This document shows, one piece after another, positions 34,209-43,140 of a stretch of 64,000 nucleotides of DNA. Under the pieces are notes generated by a model. It made no database searches. It was given only the letters and a program-made list of their open reading frames with translations, and had not been told where the DNA came from. The number at the start of each line of letters is the position of its first letter. Positions within the stretch are counted from its first letter, which is position 1. The stretch spans positions 1 through 64,000 of the forward strand of contig SVQI01000004.1 of the NCBI GenBank assembly GCA_015065455.1, in the 5' to 3' direction. The translations under genes were made by a program, and so were the position numbers. The stretch is from Oscillospiraceae bacterium. Its GTDB lineage: Bacteria; Bacillota; Clostridia; Oscillospirales; CAG-272.

Positions 34209-34844
34209 ATGAGATATAAATATATTTTATGGGATTGGAACGGCACTTTGCTGGATGACCTTGACGCGTCGCTTTGCGCTGTCAACGATATGCTTAAAAT
34301 GTATGATAAACCGATTATTGATCTTGAGACGTATTATTCTTATATAGATACACCGATTTACAAGTTTTATGAAAGGTTGTTTGACTTTAACGTTGTATCT
34401 ATGGAGGTAATAAAACCGCTTTTTAGTGAGTTGTACATAAATCATAATGACAAGATTAATCTTGCCGACGGAGCTGTAAGAGCCATTGATTTATTAAGGG
34501 AGAAGGGCGCTAGACAGTATATTTTATCGGCGGCGCATATTAATGATATAATGAGATATGCAAGAGAATTTGGGGTTGCTGAGTGCTTTGAAAAGATAGA
34601 GGCAGCAAACGATTATGAAGCAGGAAGCAAGACAGAACGTGCTGTCAGACTTTTGGCAGAAGAAAAAATTGACCCTGCAGAGTGTGTTGTTATAGGCGAT
34701 ACTCTGCACGATTATGATACGGCAAGAGTGCTTGGCGTTGACTGTATTTTATATTCAAGAGGGCACACCGATATAGAAACATTGAAGAATACAGGAAACG
34801 TTGTGTGCACGTCTTTTGATGAAATTATAGAGATGATAAGTTAG
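34209..34844 (+). CDS. HAD-family phosphatase, phosphoglycolate phosphatase-like
   Basis: The 211-residue protein starts with LWDWNGTLLDD, motif I with the nucleophile Asp9. The usual second Asp is Asn11, as in the DWNGT subgroup. Motif II-like LSAAHIND and motif IV CVVIGDTLHDYDTA are present. It probably removes phosphate from a small metabolite; the substrate is unknown. It lies between pepT and mntP in a tight row. Confidence 0.85.
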   Translation: MRYKYILWDWNGTLLDDLDASLCAVNDMLKMYDKPIIDLETYYSYIDTPIYKFYERLFDFNVVSMEVIKPLFSELYINHNDKINLADGAVRAIDLLREKGARQYILSAAHINDIMRYAREFGVAECFEKIEAANDYEAGSKTERAVRLLAEEKIDPAECVVIGDTLHDYDTARVLGVDCILYSRGHTDIETLKNTGNVVCTSFDEIIEMIS

Positions 34845-34859
34845 AATCAAGAGGTAATT

Positions 34860-35423
34860 ATGGACGTTATAGCAATTTTAGGAACAGCGATAGGGCTGTC
34901 GATGGACGCATTTGCAGTCGCGATTTGTAAGGGTCTTTCGCTCGAAAAGGGATTTAAGGTAAGACATGCGGTAAAAATAGGCATTTATTTCGGTTTGTTT
35001 CAGGCATTGATGCCTCTTATCGGATTTTTTCTTGGAAGTATGTTCAGGCAATATATAGAAGCGGTAGACCATTGGGTTGCGTTTATTCTTTTGTGTTTGA
35101 TTGGCGCTAATATGCTTAAGGAAGCATTTGGTAAAGAGGAAGAGTGCGTTGACGCAGCACTTGATTTTAAGACGATGATAGTTCTTGCGATAGCGACGAG
35201 TATTGACGCTATGGCTGCAGGCGTGGCTTTTTCTATGGAGAACGTAGAGATCTTTTCGACAGTTGCGGTAATTGGCGTAACGACGTTTTTGTTTTCATTT
35301 GTGGGAGCCAAGATAGGAAATGTGTTCGGTACTAAATATAAGTCGAAAGCAGAAATGGCGGGCGGAATAATTCTGATAGTTATGGCTTTTAAATTTTTGC
35401 TCGAAGGGTTAAATATACTATAA
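34860..35423 (+). CDS. mntP: Manganese efflux pump MntP
   Basis: The 187-residue protein has six predicted transmembrane helices and two related halves. The family signature acidic residues lie in GLSMDAFAVAICKGL (residues about 13-27) and ATSIDAMAAGVAFS (about 112-125). MntP exports Mn(II). No yybP-ykoY manganese riboswitch is seen; the gene follows the HAD gene after only 15 bases. Confidence 0.93.
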   Translation: MDVIAILGTAIGLSMDAFAVAICKGLSLEKGFKVRHAVKIGIYFGLFQALMPLIGFFLGSMFRQYIEAVDHWVAFILLCLIGANMLKEAFGKEEECVDAALDFKTMIVLAIATSIDAMAAGVAFSMENVEIFSTVAVIGVTTFLFSFVGAKIGNVFGTKYKSKAEMAGGIILIVMAFKFLLEGLNIL

Positions 35424-35433
35424 AAATGATTAG

Positions 35434-35470
35434 CGGATATTGTTGTGAATTGAAGACAATATCCGTTTTT
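35434..35470 (+). terminator. Intrinsic terminator
   Basis: CGGATATTGT and ACAATATCCG form a perfect stem, followed by T residues, ending the pepT-HAD-mntP unit. Confidence 0.8.
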
Positions 35471-35486
35471 ATTTGCGGTTGTTTTA

Positions 35487-35515
35487 TTGACTTTTGGATT
35501 AATGTGTTGTAAAAT
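35487..35515 (+). promoter_or_regulatory. Sigma-A promoter of purD
   Basis: TTGACT and TAAAAT are separated by 17 bases. No purine riboswitch or PurR box was noticed in the 40-base leader. Confidence 0.75.
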
Positions 35516-35558
35516 GATTATAACTATATATATTTTTAAAAGGCAATGGAGGAATAAT

Positions 35559-36824
35559 ATGAGAATACTTGTTGTAGGGGGCGGCGGAAGAGAACACGCC
35601 ATAGTAAAAAAATTATCTGAAAGTAAGTATGCGCCTGAATTGTTCTGTGCTCCGGGTAATGGAGGAATTGCTTCTATAGCTACATGTTTGCCCGTTAAGG
35701 CGACAGATGTTCAGGGTATTGTAAATATTGCAGAAGAATATAATATTGATTTGGTATTTGTTGCACCTGACGATCCGCTTATGTTGGGCACTGTTGACGC
35801 ACTTGAAGCAAAGGGGATAAGAGCGTTTGGTCCTCATCAGTGTGCGGCAATAATAGAGGGAAGTAAGGTTTTCTCCAAGGAATTGATGAAAAAATACGGA
35901 ATTCCGACAGCGGCTTACGAAGTATTCTACGAAGCTGACAAGGCTCTTGAATATATAGAGGCTCAGAATGATTATCCGACGGTAATTAAGGCTGACGGAC
36001 TTGCTCTCGGAAAGGGCGTAATTATAGCGGAAAACTATGCAGAAGCTGAGGATGCTGTAAAGAGCATTATGTGCGACAAGGTTTTCGGTGAATCGGGAAG
36101 CAGAGTTGTAATTGAAGAATTTTTGACAGGTCCCGAGGTATCCGTACTTGCATTTACAGACGGAAAGACAGTTGTTCCGATGGTGTCGGCTCAGGACCAC
36201 AAGAGAGCGCTTGACAACGACAAGGGACTTAATACGGGCGGTATGGGTGCATTTTCTCCCAGCAGAAATTATACGGAAGAAGTGGCAGAAGAATGCTACA
36301 GAACGATATTCAAGCCTACGATTGAAGCTATGAACAAAGAGGGAAGGACGTTTAAGGGCGTTATATATTTCGGTCTTATGCTGACTCCCAAGGGGCCTAA
36401 GGTTATTGAATACAATGCAAGATTCGGAGACCCCGAAACACAGGCGGTACTCCCCAGACTTAAGACAGACTTTGTTGATATAATTAACGCTGTAATAGAT
36501 GAAAAGCTTGACGAGATAAATATTGAATGGTCAAACGAGGCTGCAGTGTGCATCGTTTTGGCATCGGGCGGATATCCTTCAAAGTACGAGCCGGGCAAGG
36601 AGATATTCGGTCTTGACAGTGAAGTATTCAAGAACGGTGAGGCTTTTGTATACCATGCAGGAACAAAATGCGAAGACGGTAAGATATATACTGCAGGCGG
36701 CAGAGTTTTAGGTGTTACGTCAACTGGTAAGACTCTTGATGATGCTATTTCAAAGTCTTACAGTGCGCTTGAAAATATCAAGTTTGAAAAGATGCATTAC
36801 AGACACGATATCGGTATAAAATGA
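35559..36824 (+). CDS. purD: Phosphoribosylamine-glycine ligase
   Basis: The ATG at 35559 follows GGAGG, giving 421 residues. It begins MRILVVGGGGREHA, has the ATP-grasp segment TVIKADGLALGKGVIIA (about residue 142), GFGxxN-type residues in NTGGMGAFSP (about 225) and the metal-binding YNARFGDPETQ (about 285). It joins glycine to phosphoribosylamine in purine synthesis. Other pur genes are not adjacent, although purL lies 16 kb right. Confidence 0.95.
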   Translation: MRILVVGGGGREHAIVKKLSESKYAPELFCAPGNGGIASIATCLPVKATDVQGIVNIAEEYNIDLVFVAPDDPLMLGTVDALEAKGIRAFGPHQCAAIIEGSKVFSKELMKKYGIPTAAYEVFYEADKALEYIEAQNDYPTVIKADGLALGKGVIIAENYAEAEDAVKSIMCDKVFGESGSRVVIEEFLTGPEVSVLAFTDGKTVVPMVSAQDHKRALDNDKGLNTGGMGAFSPSRNYTEEVAEECYRTIFKPTIEAMNKEGRTFKGVIYFGLMLTPKGPKVIEYNARFGDPETQAVLPRLKTDFVDIINAVIDEKLDEINIEWSNEAAVCIVLASGGYPSKYEPGKEIFGLDSEVFKNGEAFVYHAGTKCEDGKIYTAGGRVLGVTSTGKTLDDAISKSYSALENIKFEKMHYRHDIGIK

Positions 36825-38062
36825 GCTTTGACAAGACAAAGGTGTGTGTGATCGGTGGCGGTGCGGCAGGGCTTATGTGTGCCGGAAAGGCGGCAGAGCT
36901 TGGCTGCGAAGTTACCCTTTACGAAAAGAAGAATGCGGTTGGCAGAAAGCTTGCCATTACAGGCAAGGGAAGATGCAACGTAACTAACAACTGCGACAGA
37001 AATACTTTTATAGAAAACGTGCCGACCAACCCACGTTTTCTTTATGCCGCTTATTCAAATTTCACTTCAGAAGATACGATGGAGTTTTTTAAAAATCTTG
37101 GTGTAAAGCTCAAGACGGAAAGGGGAAACAGAGTTTTTCCCGTAAGCGACAGAGCTTTTGACATAGTTGACGCTTTACGCGATTTTTGCAAGAATAACGG
37201 CGTTAGGATCGTATATGAAAAGGTCGATGGACTGATAGTTGAAAATGAATGCATAAAGGGCGTTACAGTAAACGGAAGACCTGTGTATTACGATAAGGTT
37301 GCAGTGTGTACGGGAGGGGTGTCGTATCCCCAAACGGGCTCTGATGGAGATGGATTTTTGTTTGCTGAGAAGTTGGGAATAAAGGTTATAGAACCGAAGC
37401 CCTCGCTCGTGCCGTTGGAAACTAAAGAAAAGTGGCCGAGAGAGCTTATGGGATTATCTTTAAAGAACGTCAGAATGACTGTGTTTGATAAGATAAAACA
37501 GACCGATGTGTTTTCTGATTTTGGGGAAATGATGTTTACGCATTTTGGAATATCGGGGCCCATGGTTCTCAGTGCATCGTGTCATATGAAGCCGATGCAA
37601 AAGGACAGATATGCTGTAAAAATAGATCTGAAGCCTGCGCTGGATGAAAAGACTCTCGACAACAGACTTTTATCCGATTTTGAGAAGAATAAGAATAAGA
37701 ATTATGCTAATTCACTTTCAGCGCTTTTGCCTCAGAAACTTATACCCGTGTTTGTGAAAATGACGGGAGTTGCCGAGGATAAAAAGGTTAACACCATAAC
37801 CCGTTTGGAAAGACAGAATATACTCAAGACTTTAAAAAGTCTTGAATGTACGGTGAGTGGTTTCAGACCTGTAGAAGAGGCAATAATTACTTCGGGCGGG
37901 ATTGATGTTAAGGAGATCGACCCGAAGACGATGATGTCTAAAAAAATCAGTAATCTGTACTTTGCAGGTGAGGTTATAGACGTTGACGCTTATACCGGCG
38001 GATTTAATTTGCAGATAGCTTTTTCGACTGCAAATCTTGCTGCTATTGATATGGCATACTGA
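36821..38062 (+). CDS. HI0933-family FAD-dependent oxidoreductase
   Basis: The 413-residue flavoprotein has the dinucleotide motif VIGGGAAGLMCAGKAAE (residues about 9-25) and the family signature GRKLAITGKGRCNVTN (about 44-59). A C-terminal VIDVDAYTGGFNLQIAFSTANLAA segment closes the FAD site. Relatives include YhiN. The substrate is unknown; a redox role on a small molecule or tRNA is possible. The start overlaps the purD stop by four bases. Confidence 0.88.
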   Translation: MSFDKTKVCVIGGGAAGLMCAGKAAELGCEVTLYEKKNAVGRKLAITGKGRCNVTNNCDRNTFIENVPTNPRFLYAAYSNFTSEDTMEFFKNLGVKLKTERGNRVFPVSDRAFDIVDALRDFCKNNGVRIVYEKVDGLIVENECIKGVTVNGRPVYYDKVAVCTGGVSYPQTGSDGDGFLFAEKLGIKVIEPKPSLVPLETKEKWPRELMGLSLKNVRMTVFDKIKQTDVFSDFGEMMFTHFGISGPMVLSASCHMKPMQKDRYAVKIDLKPALDEKTLDNRLLSDFEKNKNKNYANSLSALLPQKLIPVFVKMTGVAEDKKVNTITRLERQNILKTLKSLECTVSGFRPVEEAIITSGGIDVKEIDPKTMMSKKISNLYFAGEVIDVDAYTGGFNLQIAFSTANLAAIDMAY

Positions 38063-38118
38063 TATTTACAGAAAATATTGTGTAAAAATAATAATACGGG
38101 GAGAAAAAACAGAAGAAA

Positions 38119-38784
38119 ATGTTTAAAATAGCGTTAGACGGGCCGTCAGGGTCGGGAAAAAGCGTAATGGCGCGCGCGGTTGCCGAAAGGCTTGATTTTT
38201 TGTACGTTGATACCGGAGCTCTTTACAGAGCGATTGGGTTATATATGTTCCGTAACGGAATAGATATAAACGACGCTGAAGCGGTTTCGTCAAATTTAAG
38301 TAATATAAAGCTTGAACTCAGCCATTCTGAAGAAGGTCAGGTGGTTTTGCTCAACGGTGAGAACGTAAATAAGGATATAAGACTTCCCGAGATATCTATG
38401 TACGCATCAAAGGTATCTGCAATTCCTTCAGTAAGAGATTTTTTGCTTAACATACAAAGGGAGACAGCGAAAAAAAATAACGTTATTATGGATGGCAGAG
38501 ATATAGGTACGGTTATATTTCCCGATGCTCAGGTTAAGATCTTTTTGTTTGCAAAAGACGAAGTCAGAGCTATGAGAAGATATAAAGAGCTTGTTGCAAA
38601 AGGAATAGAGACGACGTACGAAGAGGTTTTGTCCGATATGCAAAAGAGGGATGAAAACGACAGAACAAGGGCTATAGCCCCTGCAGTTCCTGCCGAGGAT
38701 GCTATTATGTTGGATAGTTCTGATTTGAATATCGAAGAAACTATTTCTACGATAATCGGAATTATAGACAAGAAATTAAAATAA
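38119..38784 (+). CDS. cmk: Cytidylate kinase
   Basis: The 221-residue enzyme has a P-loop ALDGPSGSGKS (residues 4-14), the CMP-binding DTGALYRAIG (about 31) and the RDIGTVIFPDA segment (about 128-138). It phosphorylates CMP and dCMP. It heads the conserved Clostridia group cmk-plsC-ispH/rpsA. Confidence 0.95.
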   Translation: MFKIALDGPSGSGKSVMARAVAERLDFLYVDTGALYRAIGLYMFRNGIDINDAEAVSSNLSNIKLELSHSEEGQVVLLNGENVNKDIRLPEISMYASKVSAIPSVRDFLLNIQRETAKKNNVIMDGRDIGTVIFPDAQVKIFLFAKDEVRAMRRYKELVAKGIETTYEEVLSDMQKRDENDRTRAIAPAVPAEDAIMLDSSDLNIEETISTIIGIIDKKLK

Positions 38785-38809
38785 AATTTATTGAGAGAGA
38801 AATACAAGA

Positions 38810-39433
38810 ATGAAATTGTATGCATTTTTAAAAAAATTGGTACAAGGGTTTATTAAATTTCTTTTCAGAATAGAAGTGCAAGGCGAAGAGAATATTCCAA
38901 AAGAGGGCGCAGTGCTTGTGTGCCCGAACCATATATCCAACTGGGACCCGATAGTTCTTGGCGTTGTGTTTGACAGACAGATAAGATTTATGGCAAAGGC
39001 ATCGCTTTTTAAAATACCCTTGCTCAATGCTTTGATAAGAACGTTGGGTGCGTTTCCCGTAAAAAGAGGGGCGGCAGATCCTTCTGCAATAAAGACAGCA
39101 ATAAAGCTGTTGGGAGAAGGGGACGCTGTTGGTATGTTTCCTCAGGGAACTCGTTATATCGGAACAGAACCCGGTAATACCGAGGTGAAATCGGGCGTCG
39201 GAATGGTAGCGCATCGAGCAAATGTGGATGTTTTACCTGTACAGATAAAAACTAAGAATTATAGGATTTTACCGTTTCGCAAGGTGTATATAAAAATCGG
39301 TGATTGCATACCTAATTCTGAATTGGGAATTGAAAACGGCACCCGTGATGAGTACACGAATGCGTCACGTTATATTTTCGGCAAGATTCTTGACTTGGCA
39401 ACAGAGAATAGTGAAGAGGAAACTTTAAAATGA
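38810..39433 (+). CDS. plsC: 1-acyl-sn-glycerol-3-phosphate acyltransferase
   Basis: The 207-residue membrane-associated enzyme shows the acyltransferase motifs NHISNWD (HX4D, about residue 41) and FPQGTR (about 109), with a VKRGA segment between. It adds the second acyl chain to give phosphatidic acid. Its stop overlaps the start of the next gene by four bases, so the two are co-translated. Confidence 0.93.
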   Translation: MKLYAFLKKLVQGFIKFLFRIEVQGEENIPKEGAVLVCPNHISNWDPIVLGVVFDRQIRFMAKASLFKIPLLNALIRTLGAFPVKRGAADPSAIKTAIKLLGEGDAVGMFPQGTRYIGTEPGNTEVKSGVGMVAHRANVDVLPVQIKTKNYRILPFRKVYIKIGDCIPNSELGIENGTRDEYTNASRYIFGKILDLATENSEEETLK

Positions 39434-41499
39434 TTATAGAGGTTGCGAAAAATGCGGGATTTTGCTTTGGTGTAGACAGAGCGGTGGATTCCGTGTACAG
39501 ACTTATAGATGAAAATCCTAAAAGAAATATATATACTTTAGGGAATTTGATTCATAATCCGACGATATGTGAGGATCTTGAAGAAAAGAACGTAAGGGTT
39601 ATTTCTGAAGACGATTTAGATAAAGTTTTTGCTGAATGTAACGAGGATAATCCTTGCACGGTGGTAGTAAGAGCGCACGGCGTTACGAAAGATGTATACG
39701 AAAAATTAGAAGATTTTTCGAATAGAAACAGTAATTTTAATATGCTTGACTGCGCTTGTCCTTATGTGAAGAAGATACATAAGATAGTAAAGGATAATGC
39801 CGGGGAAGATACGTTGCTTTACGTGTACGGAGATCCAAATCATCCCGAGGTAAAAGGGATAGTAAGCTTTGCTAAGGGAGAAGTAGTTGTATTTTCAAAC
39901 GTAGCCGAGCTCGAAAAACAGCTTGCAAGTGATAAAAATGCACAAAAAAAGGTAATTGTAGTGTCTCAGACAACACAAAATCTAACAGAATGGAAAAAAA
40001 CACAAAAAATTCTTGAAAAAGTATATACAAATTCATATATTTTTGATACAATATGTTCTGTTACCGAAAATCGACAGATTGAAACTGAATTATTGGCGCA
40101 AAAAGTTGATTTTATGGTGATAATAGGGGGCAGAAACAGCTCCAATACAAACAAGCTTTTTGATACTGCGAGAAAATATCAACCAAATACTGTATTGGTT
40201 GAAAATGCGACGGAGCTTCGACTTGACTTGTTTAGAAATAATATGAAAGTGGGTATATCTGCAGGGGCATCGACTCCGGGCAGTATCATAGAGGAGGTAA
40301 AAAACAAAATGAGCGAAAACACAATGAACAACATCGAAAAGGATTTGACTCAGCAGTCCTTTGAAATAAACGATGAAAACAGCTTTGCTGCAATGCTTGA
40401 GGAATCTTTCAAAACTTTAAATACAGGTGAGATAGTAAAGGGTACCGTACTTGCGGTAAACTCTAACGAGGTTCAGGTAGACCTTGGTGCAAAGGTTACC
40501 GGTATCGTTCCTTACAGCGAGGTTTCCGAAAACCCGTCTGTTAAGCTTGAAGAAGAATTCAAGGTTGGCGATGAAATTGAAGTAATGGTTACAAGAGTAA
40601 GTGACATTGACGGTGTTGCATCACTTTCAAAGAAGAGAGTAGACGCTATTACAAACTGGAAGAATGTTGTTGAAAGCTTTAACGAAGGCAAGATTCTTAC
40701 AGGTAAGGTTACTGAGATTGTAAGAGGCGGAGTTATCGTAGTTGCAGAAGGACAGAAGCTTTTTGTTCCCGCATCACATTCCGGACTTGCAAAGGACGCT
40801 GATCTTTCAGTACTTAAGGGTACAGAACAGAGAGTAAAAATTATCGATATTAACGAACAGAGAAGAAGAGCTGTTGCATCTATCCGTATAGTTGCAAGAG
40901 AAGAAAAGAAAGCTGCAGAAGAAGCATTCTGGGCAAGTATTGAAAAAGACAAGAAATATGACGGTGTTGTTAAGTCAATTACAAATTACGGCGTATTTGT
41001 TGACCTCGGCGGTGTAGACGGAATGATCCACAGCACAGAACTTGCATGGACACATTTCAAGCATCCTTCCGAGATCGTATCCATCGGCGAAAAGCTTACA
41101 GTATACGTTAAGGATTTTGATGCTGAAGCAAAGAGAATTTCTCTCGGATACAAGACAGAGGAGAACAATCCTTGGAATATATTTGTTGAAAAGTACGCAG
41201 TTGGCGACGTTGCTACAGTTAAGGTAGTAAATATGATGCCTTTCGGTGCATTTGCAGAAGTTATTCCCGGAGTAGACGGACTTATCCACATTTCTCAGAT
41301 TGCAGACAAGAAGATCAATAAGCCTGCTGACATTCTCGAGCTTGGACAGGAAGTTGATGCAAAGATTACTGATATTGATACAGAAAACCACAAGATCAGC
41401 CTTTCCATCAGAGCTCTCATCGAAGAAGCAAAGGCAGCTGAAGAGGCTATGCCTGAAGATTACATACCCGATGAAGAGAAGGAAGAAGCAGCTGAATAA
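39430..41499 (+). CDS. ispH: Fusion of HMBPP reductase (IspH) and ribosomal protein S1
   Basis: The 689-residue fusion has IspH at residues 1-285 (Fe-S cysteines in AGFCFGV, DCACPYV and TICSVTENRQ; His in VVRAHGV and DPNHPE), which makes isopentenyl diphosphate. Four S1 RNA-binding domains follow from residue 330 (VLAVNSNEVQVDLGAKVTG, then VRGGVIVV, NYGVFVDLGGVDGMIHSTEL, PFGAFAEVIPGVDGLIHIS). This fusion is typical of Clostridia. A perfect GAGGAGG sits 11 bases before an in-frame ATG at 40309, the junction, so S1 could also be made alone. Confidence 0.93.
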   Translation: MIIEVAKNAGFCFGVDRAVDSVYRLIDENPKRNIYTLGNLIHNPTICEDLEEKNVRVISEDDLDKVFAECNEDNPCTVVVRAHGVTKDVYEKLEDFSNRNSNFNMLDCACPYVKKIHKIVKDNAGEDTLLYVYGDPNHPEVKGIVSFAKGEVVVFSNVAELEKQLASDKNAQKKVIVVSQTTQNLTEWKKTQKILEKVYTNSYIFDTICSVTENRQIETELLAQKVDFMVIIGGRNSSNTNKLFDTARKYQPNTVLVENATELRLDLFRNNMKVGISAGASTPGSIIEEVKNKMSENTMNNIEKDLTQQSFEINDENSFAAMLEESFKTLNTGEIVKGTVLAVNSNEVQVDLGAKVTGIVPYSEVSENPSVKLEEEFKVGDEIEVMVTRVSDIDGVASLSKKRVDAITNWKNVVESFNEGKILTGKVTEIVRGGVIVVAEGQKLFVPASHSGLAKDADLSVLKGTEQRVKIIDINEQRRRAVASIRIVAREEKKAAEEAFWASIEKDKKYDGVVKSITNYGVFVDLGGVDGMIHSTELAWTHFKHPSEIVSIGEKLTVYVKDFDAEAKRISLGYKTEENNPWNIFVEKYAVGDVATVKVVNMMPFGAFAEVIPGVDGLIHISQIADKKINKPADILELGQEVDAKITDIDTENHKISLSIRALIEEAKAAEEAMPEDYIPDEEKEEAAE
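40291..40311 (+). promoter_or_regulatory. Internal ribosome binding site at the IspH-S1 junction
   Basis: GAGGAGG at 40291-40297 is followed by ATG at 40309, in frame with the S1 part. It overlaps codons for a conserved Glu-Glu-Val at the end of IspH, so coincidence is possible. Confidence 0.4.
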
Positions 41500-41558
41500 T
41501 CCGGATTGGATTTGAGTGAATTTTAGTTGACCCCCTAAAAAAAGAGAGGCCGACGTAC

Positions 41559-41587
41559 AAAAGAGGGGTAAATACCCCTCTTTTTTT
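41559..41587 (+). terminator. Intrinsic terminator
   Basis: AAAAGAGGGGTA and TACCCCTCTTTT form a perfect stem with an AA loop and a T tail after ispH-rpsA. Confidence 0.85.
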
Positions 41588-41610
41588 AAAATACTAACGA
41601 AAGACGGTAA

Positions 41611-43137
41611 ATGATGAATCCTAAGCTTAAAGAAAAAACCAAAGAATCGCTGACCGCCGTTCTTCCGATAACAGCAATAGTGCTACTGATAAGCGTGTTT
41701 CTTGTTCCTATGGAGCTTGGACATATAGTACTGTTTTTGTCGGGTGCTGTAATGCTTATATTCGGAATGGGACTGTTTCAGTTAGGAGCTGAGATGGCGA
41801 TGAGTCCCTTAGGAGAAGGAATAGGCGTTCAGATTTCAAAATCGAAGAAAGTGTTGATAATACTTTTTATCGGTTTTATTATGGGTTTTATAATTACTAT
41901 ATCCGAGCCCGACTTGCAGGTGTTGGCTGAGCAGGTTCCCGGCGTGCCGAACAGTGTGTTGATTTTGGCAGTAGCGGTGGGTGTAGGTGTATTTCTTGCA
42001 TTGTCAATCGCAAGAATAAGAGACCAGATAAGCTTATCGGCTATGTTAATTGTTTTTTATGTAGCGATGATTGGTTTATCCTTTTTGGTTCCAAAAAATT
42101 TCATAGCGGTTGCGTTTGACTCGGGCGGTGTAACAACAGGTCCTATGACAGTACCGTTTATTATGGCTATGGGTATTGGTCTTGCATCTGTTCGTGGTGA
42201 TAAGAATGCAGACAGCGATAGCTTCGGTCTTGTAGCTTTATCGAGTATTGGTCCGATATTGGCTGTAATGGTACTCGGTTGCTTTTTTAAACCGGGAGGC
42301 GCACAGTACAGCTTGACTGATATTCAAAGTGTTTCGACTACGAGGGATGTTGCAAACGTTTTTTTGCACGGTTTACCTGAATATGCTAAGGAAGTGTTAA
42401 TATCTCTTCTTCCGGTGTTGGCTGTATTTGTTGTTTTTCAGATTGTATGCAGAAGATATCACGGAAAGCAGATACTGAAGATAGTTATCGGTTTAGGCTA
42501 TACTTACACAGGACTTGTGCTGTTTTTGTGCGGTGTAAATTTAGGATTTGCGCCGGTTGGAGCCTTTCTTGGAGAAGAGCTTGCGTTGCTTGAATATAAA
42601 TGGATTTTGGTTCCCATAGGCATGCTGATAGGTTACTATATAGTAAAGGCAGAGCCTGCAATACAGATTTTGAACCATCAGGTTCAGAGTGTTACGGATG
42701 GAGCTATATCCGTAAAGGCGATGAATTCATGTATGTCAATAGGTGTGTCGGTGAGTGTAGGACTTGCGATGTTGAGAGTGCTTACGGGAATTCCGATACA
42801 ATATATAGTAATTCCGGGGTATATTCTTGCTCTTGTGATGTCCAAGTTCGTCCCCAAGATTTTTGTAGGTATTGCATTTGACTCGGGCGGCGTTGCCAGC
42901 GGACCGATGACCTCAACGTTTTTGATACCGCTAAGTATCGGCGTATGTCTTGCTGTTGGCGGAGATATAATGACAGATGCATTTGGCGTTGTTGCGTTGG
43001 TTGCTTTAACCCCGCTGATAGCTATACAGATTATGGGACTTGTATACAAATTCAAGACACAGAAGATCAATAAACAGGCAGACACTGTTGTTGTTCCTGA
43101 GGACAGTGATGAAATTATCGACTGGGAGGATGACTAA
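41611..43137 (+). CDS. DUF1538 family membrane protein
   Basis: The 508-residue protein has about 13 hydrophobic segments in two related halves. Each half holds GMGLFQLGAEMAM- or GVNLGFAPVGAFLG-type loops and a VAFDSGGVTTGPMT or IAFDSGGVASGPMT motif (around residues 165 and 425). The repeated DSGGVxxGPMT suggests paired re-entrant loops of a transporter or channel. The substrate is unknown. The next gene is a PII-like regulator, an association known for DUF1538. Confidence 0.85.
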   Translation: MMNPKLKEKTKESLTAVLPITAIVLLISVFLVPMELGHIVLFLSGAVMLIFGMGLFQLGAEMAMSPLGEGIGVQISKSKKVLIILFIGFIMGFIITISEPDLQVLAEQVPGVPNSVLILAVAVGVGVFLALSIARIRDQISLSAMLIVFYVAMIGLSFLVPKNFIAVAFDSGGVTTGPMTVPFIMAMGIGLASVRGDKNADSDSFGLVALSSIGPILAVMVLGCFFKPGGAQYSLTDIQSVSTTRDVANVFLHGLPEYAKEVLISLLPVLAVFVVFQIVCRRYHGKQILKIVIGLGYTYTGLVLFLCGVNLGFAPVGAFLGEELALLEYKWILVPIGMLIGYYIVKAEPAIQILNHQVQSVTDGAISVKAMNSCMSIGVSVSVGLAMLRVLTGIPIQYIVIPGYILALVMSKFVPKIFVGIAFDSGGVASGPMTSTFLIPLSIGVCLAVGGDIMTDAFGVVALVALTPLIAIQIMGLVYKFKTQKINKQADTVVVPEDSDEIIDWEDD

Positions 43138-43140
43138 GAT

